NCBI GenBank assembly: GCA_964442605.1
Contig: CAYTZR010000052.1
Span: 1 to 11,601, forward strand
Length of the DNA: 11,601 bases
DNA from: Monoglobus sp964442605
Lineage (GTDB): Bacteria > Bacillota > Clostridia > Monoglobales > Monoglobaceae
Direction: 5' to 3'
A program made the translations under genes and the position numbers. This document shows, one piece after another, positions 1 to 6,844 of this stretch. The stretch's first letter is position 1. Every line of letters begins with the position of its first letter. Below the pieces are notes generated by a model. The model was not told the origin of the DNA and did not search any database. It worked only from the letters and a program-made list of their open reading frames with translations.

Positions 1-97
1 TTGAATCCGCAAGCAGAGCTTGCTTATAGCTACCGAAGCTTGCGTTGCCGCTTAATAAGCGGCAGTAAAGCAGAAAAGCTTTGGCAATTATATCTTC
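1..97. repeat. Tail module of the structured intergenic repeat, 3' of glmS
   Basis: This stretch matches the distal part of the repeat at 2475-2570. Both share the word CTACCGAAGCTTGC (starting at 30 here and at 2475 there), then a 19-nt hairpin (46-64 here), then an AAAAGCTTT word and a GGCAAT...ATCTT end. A second small hairpin, GCAAGC-AGA-GCTTGC, lies at 9-23. No T-run follows either hairpin on the minus strand, so this does not look like a standard terminator for glmS, which ends at 98. The rest of the element presumably continues left of the window. A reading frame across 1-213 is not credible because it runs through repeat and antisense glmS. Confidence 0.7.
46..64. other. 8-bp stem-loop of the repeat tail
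   Basis: TGCCGCTT pairs perfectly with AAGCGGCA around a 3-nt AAT loop. The matching hairpin at 2491-2509 has the same length and loop size but differs at two stem positions, and both differences are compensated on the opposite arm. Confidence 0.75.
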
Positions 98-1924
98 CTA
101 CTCAACCGTTACGGATTTCGCAAGATTTCTGGGCTTATCAATATCAAGACCCTTTAAGGAAGATACATAGTACGAGAACAGCTGCAACGGCACAACAACC
201 TCGCTCGGCATAACCAGCTCATCGCACTTCGGAACATAGATAACGTAATCCGCTTCCTTTTCGATTTCGGTATGCCCTTCCTCCGCTACCGCGATTACAA
301 CTGCTCCTCTTGCCTTAACCTCTTTAATATTACTCAGCATTTTATCAAACAAATTCCTTACGGTGCAGAGCGCAACAACAACGGTTCCGTTCTCCATAAG
401 CGCGATTGTGCCGTGCTTTAATTCGCCTGCCGCGTATGCCTCGGAATGGATATAGGATATTTCCTTCAGCTTCAGCGATCCCTCCAACGCGACGGCATAA
501 TCAAGCGTTCTGCCTAAAAAGAATACACTCTTGCTGTTATAATACTTTGATGAGATATACTGTATCTCGCCCTTGTTTTCCAGCAGCTTTGAAATTTTTT
601 CGGGCAGAGACTCAAGCGCCTTTATATATCTGTTTAAAACCTCGGGCGGCAAAATCTCAAGCTCTTGTCCAAAATAAATTGACAAAAGATAAATCGCCGT
701 AAGCTGCGTGCTGTACGCCTTGGTTGTGGCAACCGCTATTTCCGGTCCCGCCCATGTGTAAAGCACATCATCTGCCTCTCTCGCTATACAGCTTCCGACT
801 GCGTTAACAATGGCAAATGTGCGCGCACCGAGATGCTTTGCTTCACGCATTGCGGCAATCGTATCGGCGGTTTCTCCGGACTGCGATATAAGCACCACCA
901 AGGTATTCTCGTTTACAATCGGATTGCAATACCTAAACTCCGACGCTACCATTACCTCAACCGGAATACGAACCATTCCCTCAATCACGTATTTCCCGAC
1001 AACGCCCACATGATACGCGCTACCGCAGGCCACTATGTAAATCTTGTTTATGCCGCGAATATAATCGGCGGTAAGAGATATATCATCAAGAACTACCTTA
1101 CCGTCCTTAATTCTGGGGCCTACAGTGTCCGCTATCGCTCTGGGCTGTTCCATTATTTCCTTGAACATAAAATGCTCATATCCGCCTTTTTCGGCAGCGG
1201 AAATGTCCCAGTCAACCGTAAACACCTCTTTCGAGACCTCCTCGCGGTCGGTGTTGTATATTTTAACCTCATCCTTGTTAAGGACAACTATTTCGTTATT
1301 CTCCAAAAAGTAGACATTTTTGGTATATGACAAAATAGCGGGAATATCGGACGCGATAAAATTCTCTCCGTCGCCCAGCCCGACGATAAGCGGACTCTCT
1401 TTTCTCACAGCGATAAAAGAGTCGGGATTATCGGCGCATATTACGCCCAAGGCATATGAGCCGTCAACCTTGGCTATTACCTTTATCATAGCATCTATAA
1501 TATCGCCCTTGTAATAATATTCAAAAAGATGAGCTATAACCTCCGTGTCGGTTTCCGAGATAAATTCAAACCCCTTTTTGGTCAGATAATCACGAAGTCT
1601 TAAATAGTTTTCGATAATACCGTTATGGACAACGGCAAATCTGCCCGAATTGCTTAAATGCGGGTGAGAATTTGTGTCCGAAGGCTCTCCGTGTGTCGCC
1701 CAGCGGGTATGACCGATGCCCATATTACCTTTTACGGCTTTACCGCCGTCTATGATTTCACTAAGCTTCTGCAAGCGCCCCTTTTTCTTTTTAACAACTA
1801 TTCCATCATCGGTCATAACGGCAATGCCGGCGGAATCATAGCCTCTGTATTCAAGCTTTGACAAGCCGTCAAGCAAGATAGGAGCAGCCTGTTTTCTTCC
1901 AACATATCCAACTATTCCACACAT
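98..1924 (-). CDS. glmS: Glutamine--fructose-6-phosphate aminotransferase (isomerizing), GlmS
   Basis: GlmS makes glucosamine-6-phosphate from fructose-6-phosphate and glutamine, the first committed step to UDP-GlcNAc for peptidoglycan. It is a cytoplasmic enzyme. The 608-residue product has the full family layout. It opens MCGIVGYVG, so Cys2 becomes the N-terminal nucleophile of the glutaminase domain. GHTRWATHG lies at 71-79 and HNGIIEN at 100-106. Two SIS sugar-isomerase domains follow, with ACGSAYH near 299-305 and SQSGETADT at 347-355. The C-terminus ends NLAKSVTVE, as is typical. The ATG at 1924 is preceded by GAAGGAG at good spacing. I see no glmS ribozyme: only about 85 bp of AT-rich DNA separate the start from the repeat cluster. 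The gene is flanked on both sides by copies of the repeat. Identification is certain. Confidence 0.98.
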   Translation of the reverse strand: MCGIVGYVGRKQAAPILLDGLSKLEYRGYDSAGIAVMTDDGIVVKKKKGRLQKLSEIIDGGKAVKGNMGIGHTRWATHGEPSDTNSHPHLSNSGRFAVVHNGIIENYLRLRDYLTKKGFEFISETDTEVIAHLFEYYYKGDIIDAMIKVIAKVDGSYALGVICADNPDSFIAVRKESPLIVGLGDGENFIASDIPAILSYTKNVYFLENNEIVVLNKDEVKIYNTDREEVSKEVFTVDWDISAAEKGGYEHFMFKEIMEQPRAIADTVGPRIKDGKVVLDDISLTADYIRGINKIYIVACGSAYHVGVVGKYVIEGMVRIPVEVMVASEFRYCNPIVNENTLVVLISQSGETADTIAAMREAKHLGARTFAIVNAVGSCIAREADDVLYTWAGPEIAVATTKAYSTQLTAIYLLSIYFGQELEILPPEVLNRYIKALESLPEKISKLLENKGEIQYISSKYYNSKSVFFLGRTLDYAVALEGSLKLKEISYIHSEAYAAGELKHGTIALMENGTVVVALCTVRNLFDKMLSNIKEVKARGAVVIAVAEEGHTEIEKEADYVIYVPKCDELVMPSEVVVPLQLFSYYVSSLKGLDIDKPRNLAKSVTVE

Positions 1925-1950
1925 AAGAAAATCTCCTTCTTAATTTTTGT

Positions 1951-1985
1951 AAAGTATTTTTTTAAAGTATTTTGTAAAGTATTTT
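1951..1985. repeat. Three short direct repeats upstream of glmS
   Basis: AAAGTAT followed by a T-run occurs at 1951, 1964 and 1976, that is at 13- and 12-nt spacing, in the glmS leader region. On the minus strand this reads as three ATACTTTA words just ahead of the glmS ribosome binding site. The words could be regulator sites, weak promoter pieces, or products of slippage. No convincing -35/-10 pair stands out within them. Confidence 0.5.
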
Positions 1986-2060
1986 TGCCGGCACCCGGGT
2001 CCGGCGAACCGCTCGGGTCCGGCGAGCGAAAGTGACCGGAGCTGCGCAGCAGGTTCGTGC

Positions 2061-2199
2061 CTTATAAAGCAGTCCGTTTTATCTGATAAACGAGATCACA
2101 AACCACAAAAAATTTTGTATAGCGCTCGGGCTCGGCGAGCGGGAGTGACCACACCTGTCAAGGTGTGTGCCTTATAAAGCAGTCCGTCTTATCTGATAA
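2061..2199 (-). promoter_or_regulatory. Tandem promoter-like hexamers inside the repeat, facing glmS
   Basis: Reading the minus strand, two successive modules each hold TTATCA then TATAAG separated by exactly 17 bp (plus-strand 2084-2089 with 2061-2066, and 2194-2199 with 2171-2176). The -10 matches TATAAT at five of six positions and the -35 matches TTGACA at four of six. Both would transcribe toward glmS, through the intervening hairpins. The match is modest and could be chance inside a repeat. Confidence 0.3.
2150..2167. other. Variable-position hairpin of module 2
   Basis: CACACCT-GTCA-AGGTGTG forms a 7-bp stem with a 4-nt loop. In the neighbouring module the same slot, between GTGACC and the TATAAAGCAG core, holds an unrelated inverted repeat, GCTGCGCAGC (2041-2050). 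The slot keeps self-complementarity while the sequence changes. Confidence 0.55.
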
Positions 2200-2471
2200 A
2201 CGAGGTCACAAACCATTAGCATGGTGATGTATGCCGGGCTAGGCTCGTATAAAGCAGTCCGTCTTATCGCATAAACGAGGTCACAAACCACAAAAAATTT
2301 TTGGTGTTCCCGCTCGGGTCTGGCGAGCGGAACTGGGCTAGGCTCGGTTAAAGCAGTCCGTCAGGACTAAAAAAGCAGGAATTGGATATAACAAAAAGTA
2401 TGCATCCATCCATGAATTATATCTTGCCCCTGCGGGGCAGTCGCCTGCGCGCCTCACGCGCTCACTGCGTT

Positions 2472-2520
2472 CGCCTACCGAAGCTTGCCTTGCCGCCAAA
2501 GTGGCGGCACACCGTAGGCG
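2472..2520. other. Two-level stem-loop in the repeat tail
   Basis: An outer stem pairs CGCCTAC (2472-2478) with GTAGGCG (2514-2520). Inside it sits a perfect 8-bp hairpin, TGCCGCCA-AAG-TGGCGGCA (2491-2509). The inner hairpin corresponds to the one at 46-64, with two compensated base-pair changes and the same 3-nt loop length. No T-run follows on either strand, so a terminator is unlikely. Confidence 0.7.
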
Positions 2521-2625
2521 GCAAAGTCACAAAAGCTTTGCTGCGCCCGGGCTCGGCAATATTATCTTTATTGAACCGGATTGAAAAACCGTTTTTCTAC
2601 AGTCAGTGAAACATAACAGCATATA

Positions 2626-3834
2626 TTATCCTACGTGACCCGTGTGATACCATTCCTTTTTATTATGGCTAAGCATACCAATCAGTCCGGCAGGTATCCA
2701 TGTAATAAAGTATATTAAAAACCCAAACAGGTTAAAAACATTATACCGTGTGAGCTTTTTATCCAAAACCAAGCCTATAAGCGCGGTCAAAAATCCGATA
2801 CCCAAATATATGTTAAGCGCTATGTAGCACGGCAGGTTCGTCCAAAGTCCGCACAAGGAAAAGTCATAATCATAAATTATAGATACAGTCGAGAAAAATG
2901 ATATTACGCAAAACAACGCGTATGTAAAAATTCCCAAAAAATCGCCGTATAGGCTCAGCCAATCGGTAATTTTACCGTGTCTTAAAAGCGTAAAACCGTA
3001 TCTGCCCTGTACATCCACAACTCCCTGCGCCCAGCGAATACGCTGTCTTAACGAACACCTTAAGGTACGAGGCTTTTCGTCATACACAACCGCGCCGCGC
3101 GCAAATCCGACCTTGATATTGTTTAAGGCAAACCGCGCGGTGTACTCAAGATCCTCCGCCAAGCAATCTCCCGATGGCGGCAGCATTTTAAAAATATCAA
3201 ACTCGGCGCAATATCCGGTGCCTGAAATCTTTGAACTCATGCCCAAATTATGACAGGAAATTTTCCCTAACCTTGTTTCAAGCGAATGCCAAACGGAATA
3301 AGCGGCGGTCAGCCAATTTTGATTTGGATTTTTTGCTTCAACATTTCCCTGAACAACTCTGTAACCGCAGGCGAACATATAATTCATGTTTCTGAAAAAG
3401 TCGTGTCTTACAATATTGTCGGCGTCTATCACGGCGGCGTAATCATACTCCTCCCTGCGCTTACATATATATTGCACAGCGGCAAGTATCGCGGAGGACT
3501 TATTCGATAAATTTGACGACTTTTTTATCACGTTCACACCCAAGCCTTCGGCTATATACGCGGTGTTATCTTCACAGCTGTCAGCGACAACGAATATTCC
3601 CAGCTTTTCCTTGGGGTAGTCGGCGCTGAGTATGCTTTTTATAAGCTGACCGATGACAAGCTCCTCATTATGAGCCGGAATAATCACCGCGAAGCTATGC
3701 TCGCTAACCTCACCCTTAGGTATGTCGCGTTTATTGAATAAAGAAAAAACGCCAACGACTACATAGTACAGTCCAACTAAAAAAAGTGAAAGCTCAAAGA
3801 AATCCACAATGATTTCCGCAATGTACGAATTCAC
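2626..3834 (-). CDS. Membrane-bound family 2 glycosyltransferase (processive-type)
   Basis: This probably transfers sugars from nucleotide donors to a growing surface or exported polysaccharide at the cytoplasmic face of the membrane; acceptor and sugar are unknown. Counting from GTG at 3834 (402 aa), there is an N-terminal membrane segment near 11-33, then a GT-A domain with PAHNEE (53-58), DADN (137-140, the DxD metal/nucleotide motif), EDLE (227-230, probable catalytic region) and QRIRW (264-268, the Q-x-x-R-W motif of processive GT2 enzymes). Three hydrophobic segments follow near 299-321, 334-358 and 366-389. An upstream in-frame GTG at 3843 would lie inside the AAGGAG Shine-Dalgarno sequence itself. 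GTG at 3834 sits 8 nt after it and is the better start. The gene is monocistronic here and divergent from radA. Family is sure, product is not. Confidence 0.9.
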   Translation of the reverse strand: MNSYIAEIIVDFFELSLFLVGLYYVVVGVFSLFNKRDIPKGEVSEHSFAVIIPAHNEELVIGQLIKSILSADYPKEKLGIFVVADSCEDNTAYIAEGLGVNVIKKSSNLSNKSSAILAAVQYICKRREEYDYAAVIDADNIVRHDFFRNMNYMFACGYRVVQGNVEAKNPNQNWLTAAYSVWHSLETRLGKISCHNLGMSSKISGTGYCAEFDIFKMLPPSGDCLAEDLEYTARFALNNIKVGFARGAVVYDEKPRTLRCSLRQRIRWAQGVVDVQGRYGFTLLRHGKITDWLSLYGDFLGIFTYALFCVISFFSTVSIIYDYDFSLCGLWTNLPCYIALNIYLGIGFLTALIGLVLDKKLTRYNVFNLFGFLIYFITWIPAGLIGMLSHNKKEWYHTGHVG

Positions 3835-3862
3835 AAGCCTCACTCCTTATTTACCTTCCAAA

Positions 3863-3891
3863 ATTATATAACAACGGCTACATAATTTCAA
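3863..3891 (-). promoter_or_regulatory. Sigma-A-type promoter of the GT2 gene
   Basis: On the minus strand TTGAAA (3891-3886) and TATAAT (3868-3863) are separated by 17 bp, about 28 bp before the preferred GTG start. This is a near-consensus vegetative promoter. Confidence 0.75.
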
Positions 3892-4010
3892 GTGTGAATA
3901 TATTACATTTTTCTCACAAATTAATACTTATTTATATACAATACGTACACATAAGTCAAAACATAACAAAAACAACGCGAAAAAAATGTAACTGATTTTA
4001 CAGAAAATAA

Positions 4011-4040
4011 TTGGACAAAATTATTTATTTGTGCTATAAT
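4011..4040 (+). promoter_or_regulatory. Sigma-A-type promoter of radA
   Basis: TTGGAC (4011-4016) and a perfect TATAAT (4035-4040) are separated by 18 bp, with a TG one base before the -10. It lies 44 bp ahead of the radA ATG. The promoter means radA is not simply read through from an upstream clpC-type operon here. Confidence 0.75.
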
Positions 4041-4084
4041 AGTAACGTAGCGATGTTGAAATTCAGATATTTCTCGGAGGTAAT

Positions 4085-5476
4085 ATGAAAACAAAAACAG
4101 TTTTTGTCTGTACAGAATGCGGAAACGAGTTCCCGAAGTGGATGGGAAAATGTACGGTTTGTAATTCATGGAACACTCTTGTAGAAGAAACAGTAATAAC
4201 CAAGGAACCGGCAAAATCTCAGCGTCACAGCTTAAATTCGGGCGCAATAGGTACTCTTGAGGGTATGGGCGATAAGTCTATGCCCAAAAGCCTGAAGGAC
4301 ATTTCTACGAAGGATGAACTCAGAATAAGCACCGGTCTTTCAGAGTTTGACCGCGTCCTCGGAGGCGGATTGATAGCCGGCTCTCTCGTACTTCTCGGCG
4401 GCGATCCGGGTATAGGAAAGTCCACAATATTATTGCAAATCTGCGACTATATCGGAAAAGAGAGAAAAATTCTGTATGTTTCGGGCGAGGAATCATTACG
4501 GCAAATCAAGCTCCGTGCCGACCGTCTCGGCGTGAACTCCGAAAATCTCAAAATTTATTCCGAAACCAACACGGAGAATATTATCGAATGTATCTCGCGT
4601 GAGAAACCCGATATGCTTGTTGTGGACTCCGTTCAGACTATGTTTAATCCGAACCTTTCCTCCGCTCCCGGAAGTGTTTCGCAAATCAGAGACGTCGCCG
4701 CTATGCTTATGCGTATAGCAAAAACATATTCGATTGCGACTTTCCTTGTAGGACACGTCACAAAGGAAGGTTCTATAGCCGGTCCCAAAATATTAGAGCA
4801 CATCGTTGACTGCGTTTTGTATTTTGAAGGCGAACAAAACCGCGCCTACAGGATAATCAGAGCGATAAAGAACAGATTTGGTTCCACAAACGAAATCGGT
4901 GTGTTCGAAATGGACAGCAACGGTCTTTCGGAGGTTAAAAACCCCTCCTCCGCCATGCTTTCCGGCAGACCGATCGGCGCACCGGGCAGCTGTATAGTCG
5001 GCACCATGGAGGGCACACGTCCGGTTCTGGCTGAAATTCAGGCATTGGCAACGCCGACAGCATTCGGTAACCCCAGGCGTATGACAACCGGCGTTGACTT
5101 TAACAGGACAATGATGCTTTTGGCAATCTTGGAAAAACGCGCAGGGCTTCATTTGTCCTCGTATGATACCTATGTCAATGTAGTCGGCGGTCTTAAAATG
5201 ATTGAACCCGCAACCGATCTCGCGATAATTCTCGCTGTCGCTTCAGGCTTTAAAAACCGCCCCTTGCCGGATGATATTGTCGCTGTCGGCGAGGTTGGCT
5301 TGACCGGAGAAATACGCTCATGCAGCTTTTTGGAGAGCAGAATTTCCGAAGCTGAAAAAATGGGGTTCAAGAAAATTATAGTACCGTATGTGGGTCATGA
5401 TACAGTAAATAAATTTAAAAATATAGAGGTTTGTCAATACTCAAATATATTGCAGGTTTTAAAGACGTTTCTTTAA
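4085..5476 (+). CDS. radA: DNA repair/recombination protein RadA
   Basis: RadA is a RecA-like ATPase that helps branch migration and processing of recombination intermediates in the cytoplasm. The 463-residue product is of normal length. A C4 zinc finger comes first (Cys9, Cys12, Cys23, Cys26). Walker A GGDPGIGKST lies at 105-114, a Walker B-like LVVDS near 178-182, and the RadA signature KNRFG at 262-266. The C-terminal third is the Lon-protease-like domain, containing YVNVVGGLK and a GEVGLTGEIR segment; in RadA this domain is not proteolytic. The ATG at 4085 follows CGGAGG at ideal spacing. In B. subtilis radA is followed by disA and yacL; here a CarD-family gene comes next, 102 bp downstream. 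Identification is secure. Confidence 0.97.
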   Translation: MKTKTVFVCTECGNEFPKWMGKCTVCNSWNTLVEETVITKEPAKSQRHSLNSGAIGTLEGMGDKSMPKSLKDISTKDELRISTGLSEFDRVLGGGLIAGSLVLLGGDPGIGKSTILLQICDYIGKERKILYVSGEESLRQIKLRADRLGVNSENLKIYSETNTENIIECISREKPDMLVVDSVQTMFNPNLSSAPGSVSQIRDVAAMLMRIAKTYSIATFLVGHVTKEGSIAGPKILEHIVDCVLYFEGEQNRAYRIIRAIKNRFGSTNEIGVFEMDSNGLSEVKNPSSAMLSGRPIGAPGSCIVGTMEGTRPVLAEIQALATPTAFGNPRRMTTGVDFNRTMMLLAILEKRAGLHLSSYDTYVNVVGGLKMIEPATDLAIILAVASGFKNRPLPDDIVAVGEVGLTGEIRSCSFLESRISEAEKMGFKKIIVPYVGHDTVNKFKNIEVCQYSNILQVLKTFL

Positions 5477-5578
5477 ATTTTCATTGTGTTTCTATTTGAC
5501 TCTGTTCGCGAAATCAAAGCCCCGCGCTTTTCACGGCAGGCGTATGACCGTATTATTTGGAAAGGTGATGTATATTTT

Positions 5579-6055
5579 ATGTTTCAGATAGGTGATAAGG
5601 TGGCTTACCCTATGCATGGAGCAGGTATTATTAAATGTGTTGAAAAGGAGAAAATTTTGGGCGAGGTTCATCAGTATTATGTCCTTGAACCGTGCGTTGG
5701 CGAGCTTGAAATAAAAATACCTGTCACAAAAATAGATAAAATCGGTCTGAGATATATAGTAACCGAAAAAGAAGCCGATAGGGTGATTGCCGACTTTGAA
5801 ACCTGTGAATGCTGTGAAAACGATAATTGGAACAAGCGTTATCAGGAAAATCTGGAAAAGCTGAAAAACGGCAATCTGTTCGAGGTTGCGGGAGTCGCGA
5901 AGGCGCTTATCCTCCGTGACAGAAGAAAAAGTTTGTCAAACTTTGAACGCAAAATGCTCAGCAGCGCAAAAACAATCCTTATATCCGAGCTTATGCTGTC
6001 TAAAAACTCCTCCTACCCCGATATAGAAGAATTGCTGATGAGTAAAATTTCATAA
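5579..6055 (+). CDS. CarD/CdnL family RNA polymerase-binding regulator
   Basis: CarD-family proteins bind the RNA polymerase beta subunit and stabilise the open promoter complex. The 158-residue product from ATG 5579 begins FQIGDKVAYPMHGAG, the usual start of the N-terminal RNAP-interacting (CarD_CdnL_TRCF) domain, about residues 1-65. The rest is the helical DNA-facing domain, with Trp84 close to the position of the minor-groove tryptophan of mycobacterial CarD (about residue 85) and SNFERKMLSSAKTILISEL near 120-138. An in-frame GTG at 5486 would add 31 residues with no family resemblance. ATG 5579 has AAAGGTGAT just upstream and fits the family length, so I prefer it. A cysteine cluster CECC (76-79) immediately before the Trp region is unusual. 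The gene lies between radA and ispD, probably cotranscribed. Confidence 0.92.
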   Translation: MFQIGDKVAYPMHGAGIIKCVEKEKILGEVHQYYVLEPCVGELEIKIPVTKIDKIGLRYIVTEKEADRVIADFETCECCENDNWNKRYQENLEKLKNGNLFEVAGVAKALILRDRRKSLSNFERKMLSSAKTILISELMLSKNSSYPDIEELLMSKIS

Positions 6056-6082
6056 ATCAAATAAATCAATTCATTATAAATT

Positions 6083-6138
6083 TAAAATTAAGTTTAGTAA
6101 AATTAAATTTTGTAAATTAATTTGAGTAAATTAGTTTG
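6083..6138. repeat. Short AT-rich tandem repeats ahead of ispD
   Basis: Copies of a 14-15 nt word of the type AGTAAATTAATTTG follow one another at 6096-6110, 6111-6124 and 6125-6138, with a weaker copy at 6083-6095. They end exactly at the ispD ribosome binding site. Function is unknown; slippage or an AT-rich translation-enhancing leader are both possible. Confidence 0.5.
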
Positions 6139-6151
6139 AAAGGACGACAAA

Positions 6152-6844
6152 ATGAACTCGGTTATAATCGTTGCCGCCGGCAATGGTGCGCGTATGCGTA
6201 TGGGGATAAGCAAGCAGTTTATCGACCTCGACGGTGTTCCCGTTTTAATCCGCGCCATAAACGCTTTTGACTCGCTTCCGCAAATCGACACAATAACAGT
6301 TGTAACCCGAAAACGCGATATTGCCGATACTGAGGGCTTAGTCAAAAAATTCGGTATAAAAAAGGTAAACGCCGTGATTGAGGGCGGAGAAACAAGGCAA
6401 CAGTCGGTCATGTGCGGCTTATCGTATCTAAGCGCGGACAAGGCAGACAACATTTTAATCCATGACGGCGCAAGACCCTTTATCAGACAAGAGCATATAT
6501 TAAAGCTGTTATCCGAGCTTGAGGAAGAAAACTGCCGCGCGGCTGCCCTCGGAGTCCCCGTAAAGGACACCATAAAGCAGATTGATGTGAGCGGTTTTAT
6601 TACCTCAACACCCGACAGGAACAGCCTAATCTCAATCCAAACGCCGCAGTGCTTTAAGTACGGACTGATTATGAAAGCTCATATCAAGGCAAAAAACAAG
6701 GGGCTTGACTATACAGACGACTGCGCTGTGATAGAAAATCTGACAAGCGAAAGAGTTAAGGTTGTTATAGGGGATTACAATAATATAAAAATAACAACGC
6801 CGGAGGACATTCCTCTGGCGGAAAAAATTCTGGAGGAATTTTAA
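6152..6844 (+). CDS. ispD: 2-C-methyl-D-erythritol 4-phosphate cytidylyltransferase, IspD
   Basis: IspD couples CTP to 2-C-methyl-D-erythritol 4-phosphate to give CDP-ME, the third step of the MEP isoprenoid pathway. The 230-residue cytoplasmic enzyme shows the nucleotide-binding opening VAAGNGARM (7-15) with Lys21-Gln22, HDGARPF in mid-protein, VKDTIK, TPQCF and TDDCAVIE, which are the family landmarks, and ends in KITTPEDIPLAEKIL. The ATG at 6152 has AAAGGA 7 nt upstream. Its stop codon shares a base with the ispF start (TAATG), so the two are translationally coupled. The family is often found fused to, or next to, IspF. Here they are separate. Confidence 0.96.
   Translation: MNSVIIVAAGNGARMRMGISKQFIDLDGVPVLIRAINAFDSLPQIDTITVVTRKRDIADTEGLVKKFGIKKVNAVIEGGETRQQSVMCGLSYLSADKADNILIHDGARPFIRQEHILKLLSELEEENCRAAALGVPVKDTIKQIDVSGFITSTPDRNSLISIQTPQCFKYGLIMKAHIKAKNKGLDYTDDCAVIENLTSERVKVVIGDYNNIKITTPEDIPLAEKILEEF

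Larger units (their letters stand above)
2010..2580. repeat. Composite modular hairpin-rich repeat upstream of glmS
   Basis: This fills most of the gene-free stretch 1925-2625. The word TAAAGCAGTCCGT occurs four times (about 2065, 2175, 2250, 2349), spaced 110, 75 and 100 nt. A full module reads in order: a CGCTCG/CGAGCG hairpin (2010-2028, 2123-2141, 2311-2329), a GTGACC linker, a second variable hairpin, the TATAAAGCAGTCCG core, TTATCTGATAAACGAG, then TCACAAACCA. The distal part has a GCCCC-TGC-GGGGC hairpin (2426-2438), GCGCG-CCTCA-CGCGC (2447-2461) and a two-level stem at 2472-2520. A degenerate CCCGGGTCCGGCGAAC piece lies at 1993-2008 and a partial CCCGGGCTCGGC at 2546. Related sequence recurs at 11344-11601 and 1-97. 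Nothing suggests a protein. It may be a nonautonomous mobile element, a structured RNA, or both. Confidence 0.8.

Noticed and set aside
1..213. Plus-strand frame of 70 codons at the window start
   Set aside because: It begins with TTG in repeat DNA and runs antisense through the 3' end of glmS.
833..1330. Plus-strand frame of 165 codons antisense to glmS
   Set aside because: It lies wholly inside a certain gene on the other strand, with no ribosome binding site or recognisable domain.
2010..2370. CRISPR array
   Set aside because: The repeated units are long, divergent and unevenly spaced (110, 75, 100 nt), with no short exact repeats or unique equal-length spacers and no cas genes.
2010..2580. 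Insertion sequence with transposase
   Set aside because: No transposase-like frame and no clear terminal inverted repeats or target duplication are visible; a nonautonomous element remains possible.
2572..2600. Terminator for the GT2 gene from the GAAAAAC/GTTTTTC palindrome
   Set aside because: The palindrome has a one-base centre and an A/T-only core, so it would not form a useful hairpin, and no T-run follows on the minus strand.
2382..2609. Plus-strand frame of 75 codons across the repeat tail
   Set aside because: It is made of repeat and hairpin sequence, has no ribosome binding site, and its arginine/leucine-rich product reflects the palindromic GC-rich DNA.
3835..3843. GT2 start at GTG 3843
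   Set aside because: This GTG lies within the AAGGAG Shine-Dalgarno sequence; GTG 3834 has proper 8-nt spacing.
3921..4247. Minus-strand frame of 108 codons overlapping the radA start
   Set aside because: It covers the radA promoter and zinc-finger coding region in antisense and shows no domain.
5486..5578. N-terminal extension of the CarD protein from GTG 5486
   Set aside because: The extra 31 residues have no family resemblance, while ATG 5579 has a good ribosome binding site and gives the normal family length.
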